From the NCBI GenBank assembly GCA_009733575.1, contig ML769386.1, positions 542,033 through 606,032 of the forward strand: a stretch of DNA of 64,000 bases. Reading direction: 5' to 3'. The translations under genes were made by a program, and so were the position numbers. Position 1 is the stretch's first letter. Every line of letters starts with the position of its first letter. Of the stretch, positions 32,480 through 45,912 are shown piece after piece. The DNA is from Gymnopus androsaceus JB14. Its lineage: Eukaryota > Basidiomycota > Agaricomycetes > Agaricales > Omphalotaceae. The notes beneath the pieces were generated by a model. It saw only the letters and a list, made by a program, of their open reading frames with translations, was not told the origin of the DNA and made no database searches.

Positions 32480-33110
32480 GTCGACCTATTGCATGGCTGA
32501 TCTCTGTAAGCCGCATATGATGCGGCTTACATTGCTATGGGTCGTGTTGGATAGTACAGAGCAAAATATTGACTTGACTCATCCAGTGTAAGATCTTGAT
32601 GATCTGTTCGTTGTGGGGGTAGTAGAATAGGGCCCTATATTGAGAAAAAATGTTGAGGAAAGGACGAGTGTTTTACTGTTGTGACGTAGATCCCCACGAC
32701 CTGCATGCTCCAAGGACTGCGAGCATCGGGAAGCGGTACCTCATGGAAAGGACCGCCTTTGGGCATTGGCCGAAATGAGATCCTGTCCTGGACAAAGATG
32801 ACAGGAAGAAGTGAAAATAGCACACCTTGAAATAGTAGACGGAAACATTAAATTGTTTTCAATCTGGCTTATGAGCAATGTCAGCGGCGCGAGAGCAGGT
32901 GGTATAAGCTACTGCAATGGCGGGCGGTATAGCTGCCGCGAGAGCCGCTGCGACGGGTCCAAACCTATCAGGTCAGCCGCAGAGAAGTAAGTCAAGAGGC
33001 TATGGTATACGCGGAGCGGCAGCTGCGGGATTAGCAGGATTTGGACTAGCCATGCTTAGAGATCGTACGAACTGATGATAAAGTTTGGGACAAGTTGACT
33101 AATGATGTTG
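32480..33110 (-). pseudogene. Mug135-like gene, copy G, decayed
   Basis: Minus-strand remnants: DRISFRPMPKGGPFHEVPLP near 32700-32800 and LTLDESSQYFALYYPTRPIA near 32520-32610, followed by a premature stop. The N-terminal part around 32885-33010 resembles that of copy E. The 5' flank at 33110-33180 abuts the promoter of the next plus-strand gene. Confidence 0.55.
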
Positions 33111-33198
33111 AGCGCTTAAGCGCGTAAGTCACATCACATGGGCAAAAGTTCGAATCGCGAAACAAAAAAGTCCCACACTCCTTTTCCCCGTTACTACC

Positions 33199-34122
33199 AT
33201 GTCGCGCTCCTCTACTTCGTCACGACCTGGCCCTCTCTGCGAATGGCCTCTTGAGCGTTTTATGCTCTCTACCTCCAAGTCGACACAGGCCAAGCCCAGT
33301 GGCTCTAGTCGCCCTAACAAACGGCCTCTTTCTCCTGAAGGTCCAAATCTTTTCAGCCCGGCCAAACGTCGCATTCTTACCCAAGAAGGTATTTTCTCGC
33401 CTGACAAGACGATGAAAAGCTCTTTGCGAGGTAGAAGCAGCCCTGGAGGCAGCTTTGCAGATCTGCTACAAACGGGCAGTCCTGCTAAAAGGTTGGATTA
33501 TGGACGTCCACCCAAGTCGTCGAGCTCTGAGCTTCCGACTTTATCGAATCCTGTTCGCAGCCAGGCGCCATCTCCTGAAGTCTTTTCGAAAATGGCTTCA
33601 AATTCAACGCCTCGTCGAAACATTGTTGACGACGATTTCTTCGCGACCCCAGAACGATTGCAGCCTTCGTTCACTTTGATTCCTCGTGAACTTCCTCCTG
33701 CCTCTGATCCTCAGTCTATTCATCATCCTGGCTTCACTATCCATCGGGATGCGCATATTCTCGTCATGAATTCTGAAGGCCTGCAGATCACCTTGGAGGA
33801 GGACAAGGATGAATGGAAAGAGAACATTCCTCAGAGGAGGAAGATAAAGAAAGCAATCACGGAACCTCTCCCTGCCAAAGTGCTCACTCCGAAACAAGAG
33901 TTGGAGAAGCTTTTCAAGGCCAAGTCGACGCCTGCCACACCTAGAAAGGTCGCCTCGAAGGAATGGCAGGAGCCGACTAGCCCTACGCCGCGTCGAACTG
34001 GATTGCGCTCAAGGGTTGGAACGCCGGTCACAGAGGAAGAGAAGAGACAGAGACGACAGATGCTTCGAGACGAACTTGAAGAGGTTGGTGGAATGGATGA
34101 GGACGAGGAAGAGGATCTGTAA
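33199..34122 (+). CDS. Basidiomycete protein of unknown function with KEN box and SP/TP sites
   Basis: A single-exon gene of 307 codons, predicted to be largely disordered. It has many S/T-P sites (LSPEGPNLFSPAKRRILTQE, FSPDKTMKSS, LTPKQELEKLF, TSPTPRRTGLRS) that would suit cyclin-dependent or MAP kinases. A KEN motif lies in DEWKENIPQRRKIKKA near residue 212, the type of signal recognised by the anaphase-promoting complex. The C terminus is acidic (GGMDEDEEEDL). These features fit a cell-cycle-regulated protein, but I cannot name the family and none of this proves function. The start is 15-20 bases from the border of the Mug135-like island. Confidence 0.75.
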   Translation: MSRSSTSSRPGPLCEWPLERFMLSTSKSTQAKPSGSSRPNKRPLSPEGPNLFSPAKRRILTQEGIFSPDKTMKSSLRGRSSPGGSFADLLQTGSPAKRLDYGRPPKSSSSELPTLSNPVRSQAPSPEVFSKMASNSTPRRNIVDDDFFATPERLQPSFTLIPRELPPASDPQSIHHPGFTIHRDAHILVMNSEGLQITLEEDKDEWKENIPQRRKIKKAITEPLPAKVLTPKQELEKLFKAKSTPATPRKVASKEWQEPTSPTPRRTGLRSRVGTPVTEEEKRQRRQMLRDELEEVGGMDEDEEEDL

Positions 34123-34700
34123 AACGGCCAGTCCAGCTCACAACCAAATAGTTGAGCATGCATTTTTTAAATCTTATTGATCACTTGCGAAATCCAAAAT
34201 TATCCCCTTACACGACAGTCCTACCCTCTACTCCTTTTACGCCAATTTTCTATTCACGTATATACATTCCTTTACTTTGCTTTGCCCATTGAACGGCCAT
34301 TGGTTTTTCTTCTCCCTTACGACTTGTGAACGACGACCGACTGCTCATCCTATTCTAGTACGGCGCCTGTACAATGCCTTTTATTCTTATTAACATTACT
34401 ATTCCGTATATTTCTTGACTACTGTTGTAAATACGTTGCGGGTGAGCAGGTACAAAAGCGTTATTTCTCAGCGCAATACCCAATGGCTGTACTCCTGGAT
34501 TCAAATCTTCAAATCCAAGACCGTAGATTAGTCCATTCAGTGAGAGAAAAGCCTCAGAAGGCTGGAGAGCCAAAGCATTCTGCCACGTGGCTGCGCCTAA
34601 AGTGACACGTCAATGTGAGCTCGGGCAAAAAAATCTCTAATTTATACCACTACGATCTCCTTTAGAGTCTTTAGAGTCTCTCACTTTACCCGTTGAAAAG
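34123..34700. other. Intergenic, 3' flank and LCL2 promoter
   Basis: No supported gene. T- and C-rich 3' flank of the KEN-box gene, then the LCL2 promoter. A 72-codon minus-strand frame at 34355-34573 has no recognisable motif and was not called. Confidence 0.4.
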
Positions 34701-35099
34701 ATGTATAGACTGCCCACCCTCTTTATCGCTTTCTGCTGGGCCCTATCGCTTGCTACGGCTCAATTCTCATTCTTTGACCAAATGTTTGGGCAGCAGCAGC
34801 AGCACCAGCAGCAACATCATCAGTCTTCAGGTGGATCGCAAGATGGTACGTTTATTTCCTCGATTCAAATGCTTGATTCAACTCTAATTGACTTGTTTCT
34901 AGTTTCTTGCAGCCAATACCTTTGTCCGAATACACTCGATTGCGTCGCGCTACCACACGACTGCCCTTGCCCCGACCAGGAAGATGTTAAATGCATCATT
35001 CCCGACGCTGATAATTCCAATGTTGGGACTGTAGTTTGTGCGAGAGGTCCGGAGGCTTGTCAGTCAGTGGAACGGATAGTTTGGAGGCTCGGGAAATAG
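34701..35099 (+). CDS. LCL2: LCL2 (long chronological lifespan protein 2) family, secreted
   Basis: A small secretory-pathway protein, linked in yeast to lifespan and ER-associated degradation. A signal peptide is visible (MYRLPTLFIAFCWALSLATA, cleavage probable before QFSFF). A Gln/His-rich linker follows, encoded partly by CAG repeats (34790-34815). One intron lies at about 34844-34902. The conserved Cys-rich part reads CSQYLCPNTLDCVALPHDCP and CPDQEDVKCIIPDADN, then VVCARGPEACQSVERI. Length is usual for the family. The stop at 35097-35099 faces the end of the next minus-strand gene. Confidence 0.88.
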   Translation: MYRLPTLFIAFCWALSLATAQFSFFDQMFGQQQQHQQQHHQSSGGSQDGTFISSIQMLDSTLIDLFLVSCSQYLCPNTLDCVALPHDCPCPDQEDVKCIIPDADNSNVGTVVCARGPEACQSVERIVWRLGK

Positions 35100-35285
35100 A
35101 TGAGAGGCGCAGAGGAGGCCTACAACACACTCATGGCACGATGTAGGACAATGTAGGAGCTGGAGCTCGAATTCTCGCAATTCAAACACTTGACCAATAA
35201 CTTAAGTTATGTATTACCGTATTACTACACTATGGGATAGAATAGATTGCCTGTTGACCTATTGACTACTGTAAGGACAAACAGT

Positions 35286-36473
35286 TTATCTGGGGTGTTT
35301 GGAATCAGACTTCTCTTCGACTTCATGCTTCTCCTTGACCTCATCCTTGACCTCGACCACTTCCTCCACTTCCTTGACCTCTGCCTTGACCTCCTTCTCC
35401 TTGACTTTGGGCTCCTCACCAATTTCTTCTTCATCCGACCATCTGTCAGGGCTATCAGGAGATTCAGACTCGGTGTACATCGATTCCCCATCGCAAAACT
35501 GCTTGTCAACATCGTCAGGATTAGGCGAGTACACCACCCGGTCAATCTGATGGTTCTGAGAGATAGCCGAGAAAGCGCCCTCTGCTTCCTCATCGTAATA
35601 GTCACTGAGGTAAAATCCATCTTCCGTCGGAGGTGGTGAGATTTGTATTTCAAGTTGAAGCACATTTCTGCTTTCACGCTCATTTTCTTCGAGGATAGAT
35701 GCAGTGACCATTTCTGGCTCAGGCAATGGAGTGGGTGCTGCTCGAGGTTCTTGGATCATCATGGAGGGGTCGTTCATGGTGACTAGAGTAGAATGTCAGA
35801 GAGCTTATACGGAAAAGGAACAAAGCTAACCTGGACGCTGCACCCGAATTTCACGCTAAATTTACGAAAAAATTAATGAGAACTTCAATGGCAAAACAGC
35901 AAGAATTTACGCACAGTAGCTGCAGGATTATTGTTCTTTTCCACCAATATCCTCCAATTCTCCGGTTCGCCATCCACCATGGAAATTATATGGCTTCTAG
36001 CAGTAAATCCACCAACGAGGCCCAAATTGGTGATACATAGGATGCATTCGAACCTCTGCAAACCAACCGATACAGTGTGAAGACCATTCTGGCGCAAAGC
36101 TTCGACCATGTGCGGGTAAGCCGCAAAGACGACGATGGTCAGGATGAAAGCGATCAGCCAAAGAAGTGTCATGATGTACCCAACAAGGACGACAGTCGAA
36201 AAGTAAGTCGGATCCTCATCGGTGCGCGGCGTTCGAGAGAGGATAAGGACGCCGACAAAGTAGGTGAGCGTGAAAAGGCTGACTGGGGGTGTCAACCAGA
36301 GGAGAGCAATATCCGAGATCGAGGAGCGAGACGATAAGCAGGATAAATGATATGACAATGGATGAGGTCGAAAGGTAGAATAACGAGCGAGGAATTGTTA
36401 TTGCATTTTCCTTGATTGGATGAGGGAAGGTAGAAGTGGCGAGAGACGACAGGACAAGCTTTCGCATTCCCAT
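35286..36473 (-). CDS. Four-TM membrane protein with acidic cytosolic tail, unknown function
   Basis: From MGMRKLVLSSLATSTFPHPI the protein has hydrophobic segments IVISFILLIVSLLDL, LLWLTPPVSLFTLTYFVGVL, VVLVGYIMTLLWLIAFILTI and a fourth weaker one around ILCITNLGLVGGFTA. The tail, encoded by an exon at 35777-35286, is rich in Glu and Lys (KEVKAEVKEVEEVVEVKDEV) and has acidic Ser patches. Such proteins are common in Agaricomycetes as uncharacterised membrane proteins. Segments 1 and 2 are in different frames; one extra base near 36315-36320 must be skipped (LLDL|DIALLWL). Short introns lie near 35775-35930. No catalytic motif is seen. Confidence 0.6.
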
Positions 36474-38631
36474 TCAAAAGTCGTAACAGATTCGTAACCA
36501 GGCAAAAGATTAAAAGGTTGGCTAGAGAAATACCGGGTGACCAGCACCAGAGATTGTTAAAGTTCTCTTCCTTGAGAGTGACCAGCACGTCGGAAGAAGA
36601 AAAGAAACTATTTCAGGGCTGTGCTGGAATATTTAACAAGGCACTGCCGATAGTCCGCCCACCGGACTGACTTAATTTCATTTCTTGCTCTCCATCCGAC
36701 ATCGTATCCGAAAAAGAATCAGAAAGGGTCGTTGCTGCTATTGGTAGGATAACTTAGCTTCCTGACCTTCCGGAGAAATTTTCAATCCTTGACGCGATTT
36801 GAGAACACATTCGAGTTCTCCTGCTTTGGGCGCAGCGTGATGGTATCATTGATGGAAGCTCTGCTGGTCCGCCGGAGCTTCTCAGTCCTTGCTCACACGG
36901 TACATATGCCAAAGAAAGTTCGAAGAGACTCGTGTCTCGTTCATTCAAGCATTATATCTTTATGATCATGCAGCCCCGCATATACTCAGCCATCACTTTA
37001 TAGGTCTGTCTCGGAGGCTTGCGACTTGCGAAATTCAATCGCAATTATGTATATGACAACTGCTGATCTTTGAGCTTGAAATTCTAGAGGGCTCGGATAG
37101 TGGCTTGGACCCAACTTGGACCAAAATCCCGGACTTTTCAAAAGACTTCTACAGTGGGCGTACCGTGACCGCTTAATAAATACTTGCAGCTTTCGATACA
37201 TGGCGACTCATGGCTACATCTTCTCTGAATCTCCTAATACGTTTATCCAGACTATCGCAAGTACCATGTTTAGAAGCAGACAGCTACTCGAATGTTCAAC
37301 CTTCCTACAAAGATTCATAGGAGGCTCTGAATCCCGGAGTACGACTAGGAGGTATCTGTTTGATTTTGCTGCCGTTTTCTGAGCGGTTAGGTCCACAACT
37401 ACTGATTCGTTGCAGAATTATATTAGAAGAGATAACCTCAGCCATCGTAGTAAACGGTGTAGAAGCCTCTCTAATGGTACTTTGTCGCTAAAGAGCGATC
37501 GATTTCGAATGCGAGCCCAATGACTTGGAGAGACAGGGTTGTGTGCTCGTTCGCTGCTTTCTCATCTGAACTTAAGGACCCCTCTCCTCATTATCAACGG
37601 GAGCGAGTGTGATACGCCATCCCCATGCTTTTCTATGCCTTTATGCTTATGATTTTATTCTTTATTTCTCTTTGGTAACCTACCATACAACCTACCCGCC
37701 AACCGGAACTCCCTCGAAACTAGTAGCTACAAGAACCCCATGGGACCAGACATATACACTACTCCTCATTGGCAGGAGCTGCTGTGGCCTCCCGCGCCTT
37801 GGTACCTAGACTTACCTACATACGCGGTATAATAGAATATTTTAAAAAATTTAATCACTTAAGGACCCCGTCATCTGCTTGTTTCTGCTTCGCTGAAAAG
37901 CCTGACGTTCTAATGGAATTCAGATTTTCCACAGCATAATCATTTTTGGACTCGAGGCATTAACCTCATTTTCGTAGATGATGTTGGAGCTTCTGTGATT
38001 TTGACACTCTGCCACTACATTCCGCCCATCTCTCGCACCTACTGTACATCCCCGTTTCTGTACATCCCCGTTTCGAATTGGTTGGGGGTCAAAAAATTGA
38101 AGGTACGGTCAAGATAACTTGTGTTTCAGCTGTAAATTTAACGCCCTGTTTGGACTAGATCATGTAGTCCTAGGTTCTGTCCTCAAACGAGACCCACGCC
38201 GCCAGCCTTCAAGTTACTGCGTCGAGACCAGGGACCTGAAATAATATCTCACCACTTTGACCTTGGGATCCGGAGTGGGACTTTGCCGAAACTAGCTTCT
38301 TGCCTGGGCTGAGCAAGGCCCAGTAATTGTTGCTAGCAGCACGTCTAGATCCCCGCGGGTTCTTCGAAACGGCGTAGGAAAATATCTTTGGAAGGAGAAA
38401 GCTACGTGGGGATTAGCCCTGCTATTTTGACTATATATGGCATAGTCACTCCCGAGGGAAATCGGACGCATAATAAAGCTCTAATTATATGCTTCTTTGA
38501 GCGACCTGTACTGTATCCGAATGGCATGGAGTTTGGATTGATTGCGACTTGGAAAAACAAAATAGAAGGTTTTGCTCAAAGTCAAGCGCTTACTGAGCGC
38601 TAATTACAAATCACTCTTGTCCTCGAAAGTC
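36474..38631. other. Long intergenic region, no gene recognised
   Basis: More than 2 kb with only short, featureless open frames on both strands. The composition is near neutral with an AT-rich stretch near 37830-37860. There is no inverted repeat, LTR or tRNA that I can recognise. It may hold decayed sequence, a non-coding transcript, or the promoter of SF3B6 at its right end. Confidence 0.4.
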
Positions 38632-39105
38632 ATGGCGGCTCGTCCAACGGTATGTTCTGAATCTATTTCGTTCCATAAACACTCTAATTCAACCTACTTT
38701 GCTCAGACCAAGCTTCCTGCTGGTGCCAATCGAATACTCTTCATTAAAAATCTGAATTACCAAATCACTGGGGAAGACTTGTACGACCTCTTTGGACGAT
38801 ATGGAAGCATTCGACAGATTCGGATAGGGAATGAAGGAAAGACGAAGGGAACTGCTTTCGTGATTTTTGATGATGTTATGGATGTGTGTGGATGCTTTCT
38901 CTCAGAGCCAAGCGGAAAACTAACCAAAATTTAGGCAAAGAACGCCCTCGATCACCTGAACGGGTTTCATTTGCAAGAGCGGTACATTGTTGTGCTCTAT
39001 CATATGCCCGCGAAGCAAGATGCAGCGGCGGCAAAGGCCGACCTGGCGCGCAGAGAGGAAGAATTGGTCCAGCTGAAGCAAAAACATAATATTGGAGATG
39101 ATTAA
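38632..39105 (+). CDS. SF3B6: SF3b subunit p14 (SF3B6), branch-site RRM protein
   Basis: A single-RRM protein of the U2 snRNP SF3b complex that contacts the branch-point adenosine region. Exon 1 encodes MAARPT, then two introns (about 38650-38707 and 38886-38934). The RRM shows RNP2 ILFIKNLNY and RNP1 KGTAFVIFDD. The C-terminal part reads LDHLNGFHLQERYIVVLYHM and ends KQKHNIGDD. About 120 residues, the normal size for p14. Identity is strong. Confidence 0.93.
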
Positions 39106-39466
39106 ATTGCGAAGTCCATCTTAGAAGTTTTCAAACAGGATCCGGTCTCCTGATAGTTCCCTGAAGTTCTCTCCAAGCTCTGGGTTTCTCTCTCCTCTTT
39201 CCATCCCGCGAATGCTTCCTTGCGAGGTTCCACACCAGTTTTCCGGGATGTTGACGACGAACGCCGCCGCTTTTCATTTGATTTTGAAGTCAGTAATGAG
39301 AACCAATTTTCTGAACCATGTTTGTCAACTAATACATACAGCGTGTGTATATAGATGTAGTCTTTCAACGTGTGTATGTGATCATGATCATCTCTGTAAG
39401 CAATTATCGTCGAGCATTAGCAGTGCATGCGGGACAGAGTTTGTCAATGTGTGGCGCTGAAGAAAT

Positions 39467-40534
39467 TTAGTTGACGGTAATCCGAGCGTCTCTTGGTGTT
39501 GCGTCACTCACAGTATTGTTGCGGGTACTGTCGACTAGATAGCGACGTGGTCAGATCGAAGATGGCAGCGTTGACAAAAAAACTCACTACTGCCAGCATG
39601 TTTGTGAGCAATTTGGGCAATTTCGTGGGTGCGCTGGACTAAACTTGCAGTTTATCAGGTCGCATTTTATCTATGAGTAGCTGAAGTGAGCATTTTACTC
39701 AGTATTTGCACAGTGCCTCTTACCTCTTCCTCAGGCTAATGATTGCTACACATTAATACGTTGGCCGGTTCACGATAGCCACAACATACCAGGTTAATTC
39801 CATGCCCACATCTGCGTTGTCAGTCCGTCATATATTGAACGTCTTCAACTGCATGAAATACGTACCTTGTGTATATATTGCGAACGCTGCGACAACAACG
39901 GTCAGTACCTTGCTTAATGAGACAGCTGGAGTGATGTACGGACCGACGCCAGTAGCACATATCTCCGGTAGGTCGACTCGAGTTGAGCGAGGGAAAACTC
40001 TTCGTAGACACGGTGGCCAAAGAACGATAGAACGATTGAGGATAGACTGGACGCATTTATACCTGCCCCCTCAAAGTCTTGATAGATCTGTACGGTCACG
40101 CCAATAACGGCAACCGAGTATCTGGGAATGCCAACATTATCGTCCGTTATGTCAATTTGAACCTCTGGTAAAAATTCATGGCTTCCGGTCACTATACCGC
40201 TTGTAAGTATTCCGAACATTGCGCTGGGTTTCATATCTCTGCTTCTCTCTCCGACAGGAGCAGGGGTCCAATAGGTATGCAAAGATTTAGGATGGTGTGA
40301 TCGAGTAGTGATTAACGATTTGGTATGATTCCAAAGAAAGGGCTCACAATTTGGGCAAATAGGTCCTTTTCGGGGCATCAGATTTGACATGCTGATCTGC
40401 GGCGTAGATTGGCTTCCGAAATCATTCATTTGAAGCAAGAACGAGTGTACTCTAGGGAATGGGACTTCATCCGGCGAGGCGAACGCGGAAAAAAGGTTCG
40501 CCAATTCTGACTTCGTTCCATTTTCTTTACCCAT
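39467..40534 (-). CDS. Unrecognised protein, possibly with one membrane segment
   Basis: The longest exon (40534 to about 40060) reads MGKENGTKSELANLFSAFAS through IPRYSVAVIGVTVQIYQDFE. Further exons probably include a segment near 39880-39990 reading GPYITPAVSLSKVLTVVVAA, which is hydrophobic enough for a membrane helix. The last exons, near 39480-39660, give QRTHEIAQIAHKHAGS and end at a TAA at 39469-39467. Splice choices between these exons are partly guessed. No family recognised. Confidence 0.4.
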
Positions 40535-42256
40535 TTGAGCACTATAGGCTCACGGCATGACTTTCGTTCCATCCTCGATCCAATCGACGATTCCTTCCAG
40601 CTCAGTGAAAACCTATATCTGACTCCAATCTTCCTGAGTTCATATGGAGCTTAACCCATAGGCGAAAGGCTTGATAATGCTTCGGCGGGGGTAGAACTTC
40701 GGATGTTCATCTGGAGACTTTTCGATGGTCTGTCTTGTTTATTCTCTGAAAATCATCCTGACAATGGAAATCGTCCTGTACCCGACGAGACTATCAGCAT
40801 CAACAACCAGTACTTGGTACAGGTTTCAGAATTAGTCGGGGAGTATGTGCTATCTCCGTTCAAGTATCAATCAAAAAGAACGCTTTTCTTACTTTAGCTT
40901 CTTTCTACCATTGTACTTGGGCTTTTGAATCGTGTCTAGAGCTCCACTATGAAAGCCAGTCAAGTCAAGTCTTCGACTTGTTCTATGATAGTGAGAACCA
41001 CTCAGTTTCGTTCCATAGCCCGTTCTATCCGCGGGCCTACTGCTTTGTCGCCTACAAGTGCCGAAGTAGGAGAAAGTACGCCACTCCATACGTTATAATA
41101 TATGTTGGCGCTACTTGGCTTCGGTCATTCACAAGCCATCAGCACGATTCGTTGCTCAGGATATACGATGTATTTTTTGCGGAATGTTTGGATTCCTCGC
41201 TTTTCAAGATATTATTCCACGCGAGCACAAAGTTACTAGTAATCGGTGATACAATGCTAAATGACGGTGTTTTTGAAAAATAAACAAATAAATATAGCGC
41301 TGTAAAGGAGTTCGATGCTCGAGTTGTGCTCGAGCTCAACTGTCGATCATCTGCCTTGTAGGAAGCTTCTAGCTGCCGCAGTAGCAATGTCAGTATGCCT
41401 GAGGCAAAACTTGTAGATAACTATTGGACTCGAGAATGAACTTCAAATCGAAGTTCGTACTCAAATGCATGGCTACATTGGGATACTTACAGCACCCGGC
41501 ACCCTATGTATAATTGAAAATGCTAAAAATCTAAACGTCGGTATATTCCAAGTCGAAAGTTCTGCTTCGAGTTAATGTTCTGGTCATCACTTTCTAAAGA
41601 TGTGCTCTCCCTAGGTGGCGCCTTCTGGGGCCGTGAAATGTTCTCGTTGTGGGATATCATTCAGCGATGAATGACATCCAGAAAAAACAGTTATATACTA
41701 CGGGCGCCACAACACGCGATATCTTTTGCTTTTTTGGCACAACTTTGCTCATGAAGCGGCGGGTGTGGCGTCCTTCGATTGTGATGGCATTTTAATTTCC
41801 TAAAAATCTATCTGTCTCGACTCAGGCTTCGAGTCGACTTCGCAAACATTGATACTATGTATGTACTTGGGCCCCTGTCTCAGCCCTCATAGCAGTGCAT
41901 AATTCATAGATGCATCGAGACTCCCAAGACTCCTGAGTGTATTTATCGTGGTCCAAACGTCTCAATGACTTGCGCTTCCTTATTCTGGCTGATTGTTTAG
42001 TACTCAGGCCCCCGGCTTATTGCGATTGGTGGATTAGAGTGGACATGGCTCTTCACATACAACACCCGTAACTGTTAGCAAGGTTTGCCTTGATTGCACT
42101 AATAACAATAATACATTACAGGAGAACAGCGGCCAAGACCATATACACACCTAAGAAAGCACGCGTTTGCTTTCTTCAACGTTGCAAAATCCATAAATTG
42201 CAACTACCGATACTCGAAGAACGTACAACGCACACAAAAGGGCGCACAAACGGACA
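40535..42256. other. Intergenic region, no gene recognised
   Basis: This region contains two short plus-strand frames (40703-40897 and 40978-41283) without recognisable domains and a long stretch (41290-42256) with nothing identifiable. It is bounded by the 5' end of the minus-strand gene on the left and the 3' end of the eIF4A3 gene on the right. Confidence 0.4.
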
Positions 42257-43887
<1,631 letters not shown>

Positions 43888-43948
43888 TTTTGGAAGGTTG
43901 AGAGAGAAGAGGGTGCTTACATAATATCGACATTTTCTTCTCCCCCTC
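43888..43948. promoter_or_regulatory. 61-bp divergent spacer between eIF4A3 and SF3A3
   Basis: The two start codons are 61 bp apart on opposite strands, so the genes must share a compact bidirectional promoter. No TATA box is evident. Confidence 0.5.
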
Positions 43949-45787
43949 ATGGACTCTGTAATTGAAGTCCAGAGGCAAACTCACGAAGAAATCGAACGCT
44001 TCGAGCGGGCTCTCTACGTCCTACTTTCCAGAAACGCAGCAACTCACGAATCCAAGCTTCAAAGCGAGCATCACGCTTCCCAGGTCCTCGACCGAATATC
44101 TTCTCGGGTAACCACACTCAATAATATCTACGAGGACAAGGATGCTCGGGACTCGGAGATAAATTCTCTTTCTGCACCTCCCAATTTTCAGAATGACTTG
44201 GACGAATTTTACTCGCGGTTAAGTAAAATCCGAGAGCACCACAACAAGTATCCTGACTCTGTCGCAGGAGGCTTTGAACTTGAACTGGCTTCGCTCCTCG
44301 AAGAGCCCAATCAAGACGGCGACGACTATGAAGAGGAAGACCGTACGTTCGTTTCATTATTACATTGTTCCATCTAGCAACTTGCTGTTCACAGCGATAT
44401 CTTTGCTCTTTTCCGGAGAAGAGGCCTATGGCAAGTATCTTGACCTCTACGCCAATCATACCGCGTACAACAATCTCAAGAACATTGGAAAGCGTCCGGG
44501 TTATCTTCAGTATCTCGACCTATTATCTGAAGCTCAGAATGGCTCGGTGCATTCAGAATTATCCAAAGAGGCCCGTTTCACAAAGGATTATGAGACGTGA
44601 GTTGCTTCTTCCTTTTCTGGTGCAAACTCTTATTCCCTTTCCAGATATATCCAGAATTTGCACGCATACCTTCTTTCCTTTACAAAGCGGACACAACCTC
44701 TGAATGACGTCGATATACAACAGCAAGCAAGCGCTAGCGAGTTTGAGAAGCTTTGGGAAGCAGGGGAGTTGAAAATTTGGGAAGAAGACGCTGCCAATGG
44801 AAAAAAAGCAGGGGCTGAAAGTGCAAATGGTGCTGGAATATGGTGTTCCGCATGTACGTTGCGATTGGACCATATTCAACCCTTCTGACCTTTTTCAAGG
44901 CCAAAAAAATTATGCCAAGCAGACCGTGTATGATGCGCACCTCACCTCGAAGAAGCATATCAAAGCTTCTGTAAAGCAAGCTCAGTCCACCGATGCTCCT
45001 CCAAATCCCAACGGACCTTCCACTTCCTCGTCTGCTACACCTTCCAACATCAGCTCGCTCAAAATCCGCCTCCGAAATTCTGCCTTGCACACCCACCTTG
45101 TCACCTCCCTACTGGTTCCCCTTCTTGGAACGATCAACGACACCAAGTCAAATGTTGAGCGTCGGTTCTCACTCACTGCCCGCGAGCGTGAGCAAGAGCT
45201 TCTCGACCAGTCGAAACCGAAAGCTGCCTCTGGATCGACTGCCCAGAATGGCAAAAATGGTGACGCGGAAGAAGGCGAAGAGGAGGAGGAAGAGGAAGAA
45301 AGAATATACAATCCTCTCAAACTTCCTCTTGGATGGGATGGCAAGCCTATCCCGTATTGGCTATATAAGCTACATGGGTTGGGTGTGGAGTATCGGTGTG
45401 AGATATGTTCGGATTATGTGTATATGGGCCGGTACGTCGAACAATCTACCAAGACCGCTCCTTGCCTAAGCTGTTTTATAGAAAGAACTTTGATCGGCAC
45501 TTCCAAGAGTCTCGACACGCTTTCGGTATGCGCGCGCTGGGACTGCCCAACACGAAGCATTTCCACGAGATTACAAAGATTGAGGACGCACTTGCTCGTG
45601 AGTCTATCTAATTTTGCATGTTTCTTTTATCGCCGCTAAATATTTTAATGCAGTCGCCGAAAAGCTTAAACAAGAAGGGAAACATGAAGTCTTTGAACAA
45701 GAGACTATGGAGGAGCTGGAGGATGATGAGGGTAATGTCTATAATAGGAAGACTTACGAGGATCTCAAAAAGCAAGGAATCATTTAA
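43949..45787 (+). CDS. PRP9: Splicing factor SF3a subunit 3 (SF3a60 / Prp9)
   Basis: U2 snRNP component needed for prespliceosome assembly. N terminus [20 protein letters not shown] with helical SF3a60 features; then [20 protein letters not shown] and [20 protein letters not shown], characteristic of the family. A matrin-type zinc finger reads [20 protein letters not shown] with KKHIKA; a second C-terminal finger has [20 protein letters not shown] and [20 protein letters not shown]. It ends [14 protein letters not shown]. The QKNYAK junction is spliced across about 44855-44902. Four or five short introns; no frame break. It is convergent with the synaptojanin-like gene 125 bp downstream. Confidence 0.95.
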
Positions 45788-45912
45788 TTCCAGCGTCGTT
45801 CAGTGCACTTTTTTGTTGTATAATTATCTTGTTCCAACATTGGCATTTATCTCGTTGCTTGAACTTTAGATATTCATATGACTATGGACATTAGTGGACT
45901 GTAGTCTAAGAG

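Noticed and set aside
33110..33180. Possible tRNA because of TTCGAATC
   Set aside because: The bases look like a T-arm core, but no acceptor stem or anticodon arm can be drawn around them. The segment is the duplicated 5' flank of the Mug135-like copies.
34355..34573. 72-codon minus-strand frame upstream of LCL2
   Set aside because: No domain or motif, lies in a promoter and 3' flank region, and no splice partners were found.
35247..35639. 130-codon plus-strand frame rich in Leu and Asp
   Set aside because: It is the antisense shadow of the Glu/Lys-rich tail of the four-TM protein gene at 35286-36473.
40703..41283. Two short plus-strand frames
   Set aside because: About 64 and 101 codons without any recognisable motif, no shared splice signals, and no homology that I know.
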